DNA of 60,000 nucleotides from Nematostella vectensis. Taxonomy: Eukaryota; Cnidaria; Anthozoa; Actiniaria; Edwardsiidae. Below, in pieces: positions 10,757 through 25,700 of this stretch. Position 1 is the stretch's first letter; each line of letters opens with the position of its first letter. The stretch lies in the NCBI RefSeq assembly GCF_932526225.1, contig NC_064042.1, positions 9,088,540 to 9,148,539 of the forward strand, given 5' to 3'. The notes beneath the pieces were generated by a model, which saw only the letters and a list, made by a program, of their open reading frames with translations, made no database searches and was not told the DNA's origin. The translations under genes and the position numbers were made by a program.

Positions 10757-13700
10757 CTGTTAAAAATTAAAATGGAATGTTCAATCTTTGATGAGCTTTG
10801 CATGGGCTCTCCATCAATAGACAAAGAAGACTGAACCTTTATTCACAGTGAATATTGCATTATCATTGACCACCCTTCAAACAGACTACAAATACCTACA
10901 CAAAATTGGTTAAACTCAGTTTACAGGTTAAGAAACAAGTGAGAGTAGAATTAGAACGTCTGTGGATTGCAAAATAAAATTCTCTTCACAAAGTATGTAA
11001 GTCCTCTGTATCGTATAGGACGATGAGCTAGTGTCCCCAGGGTTTCACTTCACAATTAAGATCTAAGCTAACCCAGGCCCAAAGCTAGGAGGTATGTAGG
11101 GGGTCACCTTAACCTCGAAAAATGGGCCATTTTTATTAAAAGAACATAAATGTTCCCCTTTATAAGTGACACCTACGATGACTGTGCACCCCATCACCAA
11201 ATCCTGATGTGATGCTTCCAATAAGCCCATTTCACATCGACTAAGGCAGAGAATTTTTCTAAGTACTTAGAAACTTATAGCAAACAAAATATCAAGTGCG
11301 ACATTTTTTTAAATTGATTCAACTTTTTGTAAAGTGTCATTGAAATTTGAGCTTTTCGTCCCTGAACACAGGGACGAAAAATGATGATCATGGAAAAATT
11401 ATCTTAAAAAGCCAAAATCTGGTTATGTGCACTTCAGCCTCGCGTTATTTGTGTTTTGAAAATCAGTCCATAATACAAGGAACCTATAGCCATTGTAAGA
11501 AATTGTATCTTCTCTCTCTATCTGGAATTGCACGTTTTCCAGGATTTTCAGTCATGTCGCTAGGTGCCTGTAACACTCCCTTCTAAAAAAAGGTTATACC
11601 CACCATCATCCTCGTTGTTGATGATGTAGCATTCATCACACAAGTAAGTAGTTCCATGTAGATTAGGAGCTTTCACCATCATGTTGGCTCTGTTGTACAA
11701 GCACTGCGAACAGGAGGCCTGGCAAAAAAAATAACATCATATCAATTAGCACCTGTTTACTGTAGACTTTTCGTATAAAATGTTAATAACTGGAGAATCT
11801 GTTAGCTGAGTGACCCTATTTACTGAATCTTTGTTCTCGGATCTTCGAGACTATTTCCTTGACAAGATGGATTTACTCACACTTTCCTTTGCTTGCCTCA
11901 CAACAACTTGCAAGTCCTGAAAAACAAATGAAAAGTCAGCCACAGTCTCTTGCTTGAAGGGGAGGCTACACCATAACCTGTTTATTAGTGAACTTTTTAT
12001 CACTGCAATTAGTAATGGAAATCCCTCAGATGAATCATTTACAAAACATACACTAAGCTTTAAAGAAGGCCAATCACGCCCCCATTTTACACTCCCGCTC
12101 AATTCCTAGTCACACAAAGCATCCATTTCCAGCAGCTAATTTAAGCGAGTAACCAAGTTATTTTCAATCCAATATTGTCAATACATTATCAGACTTTATT
12201 CGTAGAATAATTTCTATAAACCGTTGTATTTTTGATGATAAACAATGACAATGGAGTGGTTGATCGACATTTTTCTTAAAAACAGGTGCTATGCTTACTG
12301 CATTGATTTCCAAAGGTTATTAAACAACAGGATTATCAAGCATTGAATAGCTTGAGAGCCCTACCTCAAGCCATTTGTACTTTTCCTCCTCCGAGGGAGC
12401 CGCCACTGTCATGTGCTTGTTCGAGAAGTTGATGTTGAATGGGAACAAGCCATGTAACTCTGGACCAGTATCCTCAAGCTGCAAGCAATAAGACAAGCAT
12501 GAGAACTGCATCAACCCATAAAGAACTCCAGAATTCAGGGTTAATGGTAAATGGCATGCAAAAAATAAAAATGCATGAAAATTACGGTAGTGGAGTCCTG
12601 CTTGAGCTCACTGGGGCTCATAACCTTTGATTGTAAGAGTTTGCAAGAATTAGTGAAATATGAAATGGGCTAAATACCAACAAAATATTTTTTATATATT
12701 TTTTTTTCTAAAGATCTGTGCAAACTGCATAAACATCGCCAAACACTTCAGTTCAGCCTTAATTAGCTGACCAAGGGTAAGGTCAAGTAATCTACAGCAC
12801 CTGCCAACAAAAACTGCTGTTTTCTCCAGCAAAGCTGCCACTGTTTGCTCAGACCTTAGGCACTTGCATTATTGTACTTGTAAAAATCAACAAAAAATAC
12901 AAGAGGGTGAAAGAAAACAAGTTAGAACCCCCTGCTGACTTCACTAAAGTGTAATAAATAGAAAAAAATATTCTGTAAAATGGATAATATGCAGAAGATC
13001 TTGTTGGTTTACTCTATCCAATTTCAACATTGGAGCAAACATATACAGTCTGCCCTTGAACCTTCAAGCATTATTTTAAATCCATTCCCATCTGCTTGAT
13101 GTGAAAAGTTCTAACCACAATATCGTATTTATAAGTCTTATAATAAGACTTATGAATCATTGAAATAGGCACAAAGTGTAAAAAGTCCTTACCTTGACTG
13201 TATGAAGCGGAATCTGGCCCCGTACTCGGAACTGGTTTGTTAGAGTAACGCCTTTACATGTATATAGAAGTAGATCTGAAAACTAAATGGAATAATACAA
13301 TTGGGTTACCACAGGCTAAGATGAATAAATAAACAAACAAACAAAACAATAAACAAACAAACAATTTCCAAACATTGGTGCATACAGATTGATATATTAA
13401 CAATGTAGCTAAGCAATTGTGGATATTTTGGCTTGTGGCTAAATCACAAGGGCAGCTGAAGGCAGTCTATGTGCAAATGGGTTAATTTTAGGCACAGCAA
13501 AATAAAAAAACTCACCAAGAAGAACATTCTTGGCTGGGGTCCTTTCCGAGTCATCTTTTGCAAACAGCCTTCCCGGATGAATTCCTAAAAGAAAATCAAG
13601 GTTTTCATAAGCTTATCCCCAATACACACCCAATGAAAGGCAAAAGGCCATTGACATCTGTCATTATGAATCACAGACTTTTTTGGCCTTAAAAAGTATA

Positions 13701-16700
13701 AAACATAAAATATATGAATACCAAAAAAACCTACAAAAATTGCTAAAAATCATTAACTTTTTTTAATTGTATACAGACCAAATGCCACGGTTTGGAAATT
13801 CTAAGATTTGAGATTACGATATATGCAAGACAAAATATTAAATTCACAGGTCATTAGCAACAAAAGAATTTAACAAACCATGACTACAATTTCACTGTTT
13901 TTTACAAATAACAGAGCAAATTTGGATCTAATCGTGATTCACAGAGAATCCCTCTGCCCTCCTGAGATCTGACAATCAATTCTCACCCTGCCTTGCTGCA
14001 CTAGGTTATCCACACCAATCAAATCACGTTGAAGCTCGATTATTTTTTGGAAATTCTCCTGCACAAAAAGTAACATTTTAGAATGCTAGCTGAAAATTAA
14101 TACACAAGTTATCATCAACAGCACATCCTTTATAAACAAAAGACCCTGATCAATGCAGTAATGAAACAGAGGATTTCCCAATGACTTGAGTGGTAGGAGC
14201 AATGTTGTATACCTACCAGCTTTTTCATGCTTTCCTCTGTACTTTTGACGGCTCCTACAAGTTCTTCTAATGCTCCTAATAAGAGTAAAGGGAAAAAGGT
14301 TGTCATGTGTTATGGCAAGTGCTATGGAGGAATAAAACATTGTTTACCTTGAATATCCTGAGAGTCTTCACTGTCACGAACACAATACTTGAGCAACCCT
14401 GTTCATAACAAAAATCATAATATATATAAAAAATAATAAGAAATTCATGATAGTATAAGAAATAGACTGCCATTAATGCTTGGCAAATACAGTAAACAAT
14501 TGCAGTTACAAGTGGAGACAAGATATTTGTATTCAAATAAAGTTTTACTCACTTTCCAGTAGGAATCTGTAATGCAGCAGTCGTTGAGACGGTTTGAGAA
14601 GAAAAGCATTCAATGGAAGATAGCAGATTTTTTGTGTCTAAAAGAACAGACACATTGTTGAAGGCTATGACACATTTTTGAAAATAACAAACAATAATGG
14701 TCATTTTATGCCATTTGTTTACCTCAAATTCTTTGTACGCAAGCTCAAACTGCTTGAATTTTCTCGTTGCTGCCTCAAGTTCCAACATAACTTCATCATG
14801 CTTTTTTAGATGGTGCACATAACGCTGAAAAAAAAAAAACGCATTAAAAAACAGCACATTTTGAGGGCAGTTAAGTTTGCCTTGGAGAATACAATATAAG
14901 TCTCTTGGCCAAAAAGTCATCTTTTATATATTTTTCCCTTTTACTTTTTCAGGATTTGGAAAATCATCTTATTAGACCTTATGTTGTGTTAAAATTCCAA
15001 CAAATTAATAGAAATATGATAATGAATCCCTAATAAGGGTTTTACTAGGGAAGAAAGCAAAGACATAACAGTTCACCCGTATGTGAAAATGGTGTAAACA
15101 CTTGTAGTTGTATCATTCCATTCATTTTTCCCCTTTTCCTCCCCACTTGCATCTCCTTCATGCTAATTTTCATAATTGCAGTACTTCTTCCCCATCTCGA
15201 CTTACTTAACTACTAAAAATAGGCATTGAATGTTATCATCAACAGGAATCTACCAACCTTTATCTGCTTCATGTTCTTGTGCATCAAGTCGCCTATTCTT
15301 GGCTCTGTTCCTGTGCTAGTAGTAAAAGATTGATCCCACAAAGTCATGCGCTCCTCAAGCTCACTCAGGAATGCGCAGTGGAAATCATAGATTGGGTCGA
15401 TGGTTGAGAAGAGTAGTTTCTTGGTGGCTTCTGGGAGTACCCCAGGGGATGAAACAACTTCACGGAAAGCCTACAGGTGAGAGGGCAATGGAATCATAGG
15501 GTTGTGTAGCAGCTCTCAGAAGATTTCACCTCTTTGGATTGATGCACCACAGACAAAACAATGGGGGGAAAACAGTAGAATGGGAATACAATAGAACAAT
15601 TAGGCAATCCAGCCAGTTACGTTATGTCTTATGAGTGGGCAAAACATTACAGTGGGGCCTGGACTTAACATTACAATACAATGGGTTTTTTTTTCTATCT
15701 AACAGGGGCATTTTAATAATATTTTCATTCTTCCACACACATAATATGCTAGCTTTTTAAGAAAGGATATTGTAAGACAGATTAGTGTAAAATCCAGATT
15801 CCACTCTAATAGAAATGGTTGGCTTGTTAGAAGCACATAACAAGCTGTTTACTTACAATTGTTATGACCTCGAGATCTTTGACGTACCTGAAAATAGTAC
15901 CATTCTCATCAACCTAACTTACTTTTCACCTTACCAATCAAACGCATGGGATAGGAGAAGATGGATCGCAGAAGATAGATTTTATTACTATACAATAGCT
16001 AACAAAATTGCATATATATATATATAAGAAGGAAGTGATAATAGCACTTACGTTCTTTCTGTGTTTAGAAGTTCTTTGGCGATATTGTAGGCAGCACTGG
16101 AGCCAGCCTTCACAATGAGACAATTTATTAAAAGTGATATCAAAGTAAACACATGGGACTTAATGCAGGGAATACAATGCAGTGCCACGAACCTGTGTTT
16201 TACAGCCAGATTTGCTATTTCTACTGGGCATTTATCCAACTTTGTATGGCATGTTTTTTTAAGGCTTCGAAACCATTGCAAACTAGATATTTATTTAGTA
16301 GAAAACTGAATCTGCTCGAATCACTAAGAAATACACTCCACTCTACAATGAAAACAACTCAATTCTATTCCTAGTGTGTCAAATAATGAAGGTAAAGTGC
16401 TATTTTCTTAATGATAAAAGTGAAAAATGTCATAACTTTGCCCCCCAAACTTGACATCAAATTACCTTTGAGAGCATTTGATCCGACTTGAACATCATCT
16501 TTGGAGATGATGGCGGTGAATACTCATTATCGCTGCGGAACTTAGGAGAGGCCTGTTCCTCAAAGACATTGTCACGATTCTCTGTCTGGGTGTCTGGGTC
16601 ATCATCAGTGCTGACCTGGGAGCTCTGGCTACCTGTGGTAGAGAGGAAAGCCAATAGTCAACTTGGTAAAATGCATATTTTGATTTTGAAGACCTGGTTT

Positions 16701-19700
16701 ACAACAATTTCATGATTTACAAGATTACAATTAATCTGATTTGTATTTGGATACAATTTTCCATCACAATGATCACTTTGATCATACCTTGATGACTCAA
16801 TTAACGACTTAATAGATGACTTAATCATTTGTATCCAACCGTCAAAAACCTCAAAGATCTGAAAAGGGCTGCAACCCTATACTCAAAACGGAAATTTAAA
16901 GGAACAACAACAACATAGAAGCATTATAGACATCACCTAGACTAAAAATAAAAACATCTTTGGCATTAAGTTTTTGTATGTTAGTCATTCTCTATTTCAA
17001 GGGGGGTGCGGGTGGTGTGGGTTCCAAGGGCGCTGTCCTCCACTCCTCCACACCCGGTCATGCCAATGTGGTTATTCATTATGGAATATTATCATGTTAG
17101 GATTTCTTTAGGGAGTTTAGTGTATTATCAAAAATACTTATAACTAGCCTCCCCTGAATCTGTGTCACGACCCCATAACATGTTTTTAACTTGTTATCAA
17201 CGCAATTAGTTACGCCATAAACCATAGAATGACTAAACTGTCATCACCGTTACTACTGTCAGAAATTAAATGTGTTTTGGAATTGAGAGGTCAAGAAAAA
17301 CAGACCCAAAAATATGGATAAGCAAAGTATTTTATTTGCAAAAAAAATAAAGATAAATATTTAACAGTTAATAACCATTCTTCTTTATGTATGATATCTG
17401 CTTATTAAAATATATGCTATGTTACAGCTCTGCTATCCTTACAACCAAAATTAAACTTATGAAAACAGTTTGTAAGCCTTTGTAAGTAACTCTATTTCTA
17501 TTTCCCTACATAAAATGCAAGGAGGCTGATTATGGAGGTGTTAGCTATAGCTTCTCTGGTTAAACAAGTCTACTATATGAATGCCATTTGTCATTTTGCT
17601 GTTTACAAAATTGTATAAAAAGATTAACATTAAATGGCATGAAATATAAAAAATAAAAATTAATGTAAAACCCAGAATCTTCAGGTCGACTTTAGTTGTT
17701 TACATTGTCAACCATGCAACTAAATGAACTAGTTTTCCCTATAAAACAGTATACAAAACATATTATATGGATATGACATGGCCCAATTATATGGATATGA
17801 CATTTCCCAAAAAGCTCATTTCACATCAAATAAGGCGGAAAATTCCCCTAAGTACTGAGTGAGCAATATCAAACAAAATATCAAATGTGATTTTTTTAAA
17901 AATAAATGCGACTTTTTGTCATTGAAAGTGTCATTGAAATTAGAGCTTTTCTTCCCTGAGCTCATGTATAGCGCAAGGATAATCCAACAAAAATTCTAAA
18001 AAAAATCTTAAAAGCCAAAATCTAGGGATGTGCATTTCAGCCTCACGTTATTTGCGTTTTGAAAAGGGAAAATTAGTCCAGAATACAAGGAACCGATGGT
18101 CATTGTAAGAAATTGTGTCTTCTTTCTCTATCCCTCCCAATTTTTTTTGTCATGTCTATGGATATGTCAATATAACATTCCTGAAGAGGAATACTAGTCT
18201 GTAGCTAGCAACCATTGCACTTGCTTTCATCAATGACTGTTTGTATGTCTTCAGCTGGGGAGGTTAAAAAGCAGAAGAAAACAAAAATTGGTTATGAGGT
18301 GAGAAGAATTAGTAGGTTAGATTATATAGAAGACAAGAAAGAAGTTATTAAAGCACCCACAATGAAGTTGCTTGAAGGAAAAGCATTATAACACAAATGA
18401 ATTAAAGCAGAAGAGAAGAAAATGTCAAAAATTATTATTGAGGTGTTAAAAAACCATGGGTTGTAATGTAGGTGTAGTATTATTTTTGTTTAATGTGCTC
18501 AAATGAGTGGATAAAATATGATCAAATTTAGCTACTCTGAAAGATGTTTTTTGTTTTATTAATGTTACCAGTACTCTATTTAATGATATACACTGTAGCA
18601 CACGATTATGGAATGTCATATTCCACATGCTATTTTATAGGAAATACATTTTTCATGACACGTTTGTTTAACTTAGGCTTAACGTATGTACAGACTCTTC
18701 CAAAATGCACCACAGGCTACAAGACAGCCTCTGCCTTATAACACATATTGCACTAAACTATGTGTATTCATGGTTCACTAACACATTGCACTTGGTTGAT
18801 GCACATATAAGAACATGAGAAGATTGGTACAAAATCAAGGGGCAGGGGTGATGGTGTATTCATGGTTCACTAACACATTGCACTTGGTTGATGCACATAT
18901 AAGAACATGAGAAGAGTGGTACAAAATCAAGGGGCAAGGGTGATGGTGTATTCATGGTTCACTAACACATTGCACTTGGTTGATGCACATATAAGAACAT
19001 GGGAAGAGTGGTACAAAATCAAGGGGCAGTGGTGATGCTCTTGCAGGGCCCTTTTGAACCCACTGGCAATGGCCCCCCTGGCAACAAGTTCTAGCTTATG
19101 GTATACAGTTGTTTGTGTTGCTTTCTTGTATAGCATTTGCCTTATTTATATTGATATTGTGACGGTTGTAAATGTGGGTATGTTTTATTTCAATGAAAAC
19201 AGCGCATTTTATGCGAACATGGCACATTTTATGATACAAGTAAACAGAGAACACAAGATTAAAGTTGATTCACATAGTCCAGTGAACATGGCTGGTAAAA
19301 GGGTAGCTATTTGGATGCAGATAGGTCTTAGTATACCATAATTGGTTACATATTTAAAGCACTCCCCTATCCATAGGATTTGACCCATTTATTCCTTTTA
19401 CTGCCTATCAAAAAAAAAAAAAGGGCATATTTCCTATAATGCCCTGTGTTTTGGGAAAGGCCCTTTTGAAAAACCAAAGCATGTGCCTGAGTTCGCGAAA
19501 AAAGAGAGTCCCAACAGCTTACCTTTGCCGTGCCGGACAACCCCACCATTCTGGACCTTGACTTGATATGAGGTCTCTATGCTTTGTTCCAAGTGGAAGC
19601 CATTTTGGTGGATACCATTGGTGTGCTCTGATTTCCCTTGCAAACTTAACAACAAAAAGAAACAGTATGAGGTACAGAAATGTTTTCGTTTGTCTTGCCA

Positions 19701-22700
19701 TCATTTCAAGCTCCGGATAAATCAAGTACAACCAAGCAGTCAAGACTTTGAATAAAGACATTTAGATAGTGAAGGAACTTTCCACGACAACTGATAGCAG
19801 TAGCTGATCAAGACTTGATGGGAAAAATCTACAAGCACTTACCTTTCTGGATCAGGGCTGTCCCTAAGCAACTCTGGGGGAGGAGATGGAAGTGTCTCAG
19901 CAGGCGAAACAGGGAACTCTTGAACCTCATCTACCAACTCCTCACTGATATCATCCTCCTCTGGGGGCGGGGGAGGTGGGCTTGGTGAGTCTATTCCATC
20001 TACTTCAATAGGCGTTGGTGGACGTGGCTGCGGCTGAACAGCAATGTGATCGACACCTGGAGGGATAATGATGTCGCTTTTCCTGTTCTCCTTGCTCTCT
20101 TCAGCGCTGTATACTATCTTGGGGGTAGGGTATCGGTACGAAGTGCTGTTCTCGTCTTCACCTTGATGTTCTTCTTCTGGTCTGTCCAGCTCTTCCTGCC
20201 ACTCGAGATCATGGACAGACTCCGCTGAGGAGGACTCGTCTTTCATCATGTCTGGTTCATCGTCTAAGTCTTTCAGAGGAATATCTTCGTCAGGGTTCTC
20301 TGCTGACTGGACCTTAATGACTGGGCCATTGGGCTCTGACTCTTCAATTGGGATGTCTCCTTGTTCCTCCTGCTCATTATCTGGAGGAAGTTCAAAAGCT
20401 GGTACTGGTACCTCCTGTTCAGGTTTTTCTTGTTGTTCTGGTACTTGCTCTTGAGGAGGCATGGGTTCCACAATCCTGTTTTCTGATTCACTGTATGCAT
20501 TGTATGGTCGAGGGAATCCTGAAGCACTGGACTGGCTGGTGTGAGGTAAGTTGTTTCTGGCTGGGGTCTTCAGGCTCTGAGTTCTGAAATACAGAGAAAA
20601 TTGTTCAAATAGCCATCAAACTAATATCTAATGCTACATAGGTACAACAAAATACAGAAACAATTGGCATTTTTGAAACTCTGGGGATTAACATCTGCAT
20701 AGCTGTGTGGCTGACAGTTTATTCCAATTGTCTTTAACATTGACAAGTAGCTATTTTCCTCTCTCTCCAGGCTCTATTTTCAGCCTTGATGCGCAACAGT
20801 ACATATAGCTAGCAGAATAGTATTTGTATTATGCACAGTATTTGTAATATGAACAATTAAGTCTTGGGGCGGTTCTCTAATAATGTAAATGAGTTGGACC
20901 TCTGATAACTTCAACCAAAATATTTTTCGAAAAATAACCTTGAGGGTTTAAGCTCACAGGCTTACAATCTCTATACTATACCTCTGGAATGAGGGCTGTG
21001 ACCTAAAGCTGTCTTGCATGGAGTCGATGATCTGCTTTTGCGTGCGCCCACTGAACCTGTACGATGACCCTCTGCTGAATACCCTTGGACGATGACGTGG
21101 TGGGGACTGGCTCTCCGATTGCCTGAGTAAAATGTAGCAAAGAGTTTATAACCATCCATACAAGTATACACTGCAACAAGTGTCAGTATCCTTGCTGAAA
21201 GGGCATTTATGCCAGTGATTAATAGTTTGCTGGGCTGGAAACATGCAATCTTATGATTGGAATACCGCATTCATGCACTTGTGTTTATGTATTGTTCATA
21301 CATAACAAATGCTGCTTTAAAACTTGTATATGGAAATGTCATCTATAATAATGAGCTCTAATAAAGTGCGCTATTGTGCTATTGTATTGCAAGCTTTTGC
21401 CCTTTACCGATTTACTAACAAACAACAAAGACAGACAGGCTGCAAATGCACGTCAACAAATGTTGGCCGACTGAAAAAAGAGACAGCAATATTGTTTGTT
21501 GGTGTGATGGTACTTGACCACTGTTTAAGAACAAGACTACAAAATAGGCTGTGTTTGTGGCAAGAGGGTAGGGGGAGGGGGTAAATATCAGATCTGGACG
21601 TATTTGGATGCTCGTATGTAAGAGATGAAAAGGTGCCAAGTAAAATAATTCAATTGAATTGAATTTAGTAACTTGAGATGAAGATTCAGAAATCAATTAT
21701 GACCTAGGATGGTTGCCTTACGACTTGTTAATTGCTGTTGGGCAAGCCACTAGCCTTGGGTGCTTACGGGACAATAAAAGACTACTTCATGATTACCTGA
21801 AGAATGCATGTGTAGATATAGCCACTTTCCAGAAACTCTTGCATGCATTCCTACTGGCCATTTGGAATTCAACAACATCTTTATAATGTCCCTGAAATAC
21901 AAGATATCATAAAACGTGCTCACAGAATAGTAAGAATACATATACACTTGTTTGGTAGGGTTTGGAATGCTTAAGAGTCAGGGGTGATGAGGAGATGAAG
22001 AGTGTATGAAATAGTTCGGGGTTTAAGGCAAGTAGAGTGTATAGAATAGTAACATTGCATAAACTAGTTTAGTGAGGCAGTGTGAGAAACTTCAGAGTGG
22101 AGAGAAGCTTGGGGTATACAGGCATGGATTTAGCAAAAACATGTTTTAATTGTTTAATTGTGTTATTCATAAGAGAAAACCATTTGTGGTTGTCATGGAG
22201 CATACACTGTGATGCATTGCCTGAGTGTTCGTTTAATTTCTAGACAAAGCATAAAGGAAAGAAATACTTACAAATATTTCTGGGTGTAGCTTGATTAGAA
22301 ACCTTTTTCTTTTGAAACTAAGTTTTCGTATTTTTGCCCTGGAAGAAAAAAAAAAAAATTAGGCCACAGCAACAGGGTGCAATGTGGAGTATGTATTATA
22401 ACTACCATGAAAGAGTGTTTATTTTAGATCCAGACTGGAACACTATTATCCCCATGTTTGCAGCGGCAAGTTCAAGATCCACATTATCTTTATCCTGAAA
22501 AAAAGTTGGAAAACAGCATTAAAACAATAAATTAAATATATTAAAATAAATTAAACTGTTCAAATCCTTTATAGAATAATCATAAGCTATAATCATAATA
22601 ATTATTGACTTTTTCACCTAATTACAGCGCGACCAAAAAAACCGTGAACCCCAGAAATATGTATGGAATGTTTGTTCTGACCAATCACTCATGAGATATT

Positions 22701-25700
22701 CAAACAGTCAACTAGAAACATGTCTCAACATGTCTCAGTGTCTGAATTCTCGCGTCTGATTCATCAAAAGACAATAAACATTCCACACATATTTTAGGTG
22801 TTCAGGGTTTTCCTGGTTGCGCTGTAACACCAGCCTTAGACCCTGTCTTTGCGAAATTGAACGGCATATTTTTAAACTTTGTGGAAAGATTCTCTTGACC
22901 ATTTGAAAGAAGTATATATTATAAACTATGTATTATAAATTTGATTGTCACGATGGAAAGGGTGCTGGGATGGTAACATACCTTTGCAGGGTATAAAATA
23001 ACCCCATACATCTCAAGTCTCCGTGCGACATCCAAGAGATTATAATCACAATCAGTTGGTGATAGACTCCTGTAACAGTTCCATTAAAAAAAAACAGACA
23101 TGGTATTCTAATTACATAGTAGTAACATCAAATAAAATGTTGTAAGCTCACAGAATACCTGTGCTGCTTGTGGAAGTCGGAAATTCTTGCTTCAGAATCT
23201 ACAGTCTGTAATAGGGATACAAATAAAGTTAAACAACATAAGTCATCTTTTGTCATTCACTTCTCAGTACTGATACATCATTGACAGCTTTATCCTTTGT
23301 ACTCTAGGGAAGTGTGAGACCAGTTTTAAAAGCAACCCCAACATCGCTCTCATCAAACTTGTCTAATCATCTTCATCATTGTTATTACCATCATTTCAAC
23401 CATCACCACAACCAGCACTACAATCATAACCATCATCATCATCATCACTTTTATTATCATTTACATCATTGTCATTACCACCACCATAATCATCACCAAC
23501 ATAAGCACCATCACCACTTCCACCACCACAATCATCACAATCACCATCACTTTCATCACCATTACATCATTGTTATTACTAACACCACCATAATCATAAT
23601 CATCACCATCATTACCATCATTGTCATTACCACCAAAATAATACCATCAGTCCATTGGTAGAGCCATCACAAGCTAAGTTAAGGTTTTGAAACACAACAG
23701 CTGAAACACCATTACGGACATAACATCGCTATTGTATAATAATAGCAGAATACTGCACCTGTTCTGGGAAAAATTGGAAGTCTGCAAGGTAGCCAGGTCT
23801 ACAGGATAAAGTATCAAAGTCACCAAGTTCTCCTAAAGGACAATAGAATAATAATCTTATTATCAAAAACATGCAAATGGTAATCATATTGGGACAAAAG
23901 AGCCTACCTTGCACAACATATGAAGCTAACAATGCAGCAGTGCTTTCCGAACATTTCAACCTAAAGGAAATAAACAATGAAACCATTTGGATTTTGATCA
24001 AACAAACAAAAACAGAAAAAAAACAATTCTACTTACAAAGATAACAAAAATACTGTTTATGGCTTGATAAGAATTAAAAAGAGATCATATTACCTCCCGT
24101 TTACAAGATCCTTTTTGACTTGTAATGCAAAAAGGTATCTGCAAAAAAAGGTAGAGGAAATAAAGTAAATTTTCAAGGAAACCTTTTCAAGTCCTATATC
24201 GGCGAGACAGACGGACTGACCAACAGACAGACAGACCTATAGACAGATAGACAAACCGTTAGACAGATGGACAGACCAACCGATAGACAAACTGTTAGAC
24301 AGATGGACAGACCAACCGATAGACAGAAAGACAAACCGTTAGACAGATGGACAGACCAACCGATAGAAAGACAGACAAACAGTTAGACAGATGGACAGAC
24401 CAACCGATAGACAGATAGACAAACCATTAGACAGATGGACAGACCAACCGATAGACAGACAGACAAACCGTTAGACAGATGGACAGACCAACCGATAGAC
24501 AGACAGACTGTTAGACAGATGGACAGACCAACCGATAAACAGACAGACAAACCATTAGATGGACAGACCAACCCATAGACAGACAGACCTTGTGTATTCT
24601 TCTTGTAGCATTGCAGGGTCGGCAGTGTAGAACTTCACACAAAATCTAAACAGGACTTTGCCTATTTCTAATAAAAACACAAACAATCTTTTGAAATGTA
24701 AAAAAAACATGCTGCATAAAAAAGAAATAGGTGTTCAATATGGATAGAAACTGACCTTTTACTTGTTTTTTGATAGGTTTTAGCTGATCTAGCCAGAACT
24801 GCAAAAAAAAGGTAAAAAAGAAAGCAGTATGAATAAAGGTATACTATAAGATTTGAAGAAGATATTTCAAAATACTCACCAAATTGTCAGACTTATCATA
24901 GTAACTGAGCCCAAAATATTCCCGCTCATCAAGATTCAAGTACTCATAAACTTGTTTGTAGAGGATATCACCTTTAACTTTAGGCTACAAAAGACAAATT
25001 ACCACAATTAGATTTAATGGCCAGGGGTTGGCATAGCATGTTACTTATTAATGTGAAAATTTCCATCAAGTGAAAAAAAAAAAACACATTCAGCAACAAT
25101 TATGCTACTAATACAGTACTGTATACCATTAAAGGTACAGCCTAAGACCGAGGGGAGAAATATTCTTAAAACACTACTTTCTCATACTTGAGTAATTATT
25201 TTAATATTATACTTGAGTGATTATTCTAATATTTTGCTTCCCTCTACCAAACAATGTTATGCATGATCGCTCTTCATAAGGGTTTTAAAATCAACTTTGA
25301 TAGGTGGAAGGAGGGGGGGGGGGGGAAGGGGCATGGGTAGTTGTGCACCCTGTTGAAGACCTTGGGGTTGTTTAGGGAAGATTTTGTATCAAATAACACC
25401 AAGTGCTTCGCCACACCCTGTTGCGCTTATGTATTCTGATATGTGACAGACTATAATATAGTAATTCCTTTGCTATAAAGTGGAAGAAAATTGTTTTTTG
25501 TGGCACAAAGATAAAGGAGGAGAGCAATGCATAAAAATTGAGATTGCACTGACAGGAATGATTTGCATATTATACTATGACTATTTTTTGTCATACAATT
25601 AGTACTTGTAGTCAAATCCATTGAATCTAAAGTCACTAAAGCCATACTGTCTTTAGATATGCTGATACAAGTATGCTGTTACTATCATAAAAAGAATCAT

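Noticed and set aside
20046-20587. Plus-strand frames opposite FARP exon 14
   Set aside because: Shadows of the acidic linker exon; no own splice or domain evidence.
23314-23661. His-rich protein on the plus strand
   Set aside because: Translation of a CAT/CAC simple repeat within an intron of the well-supported minus-strand FARP gene.
24383-24571. Minus-strand frame with [12 protein letters not shown] repeats
   Set aside because: Translation of the GACA-rich minisatellite.
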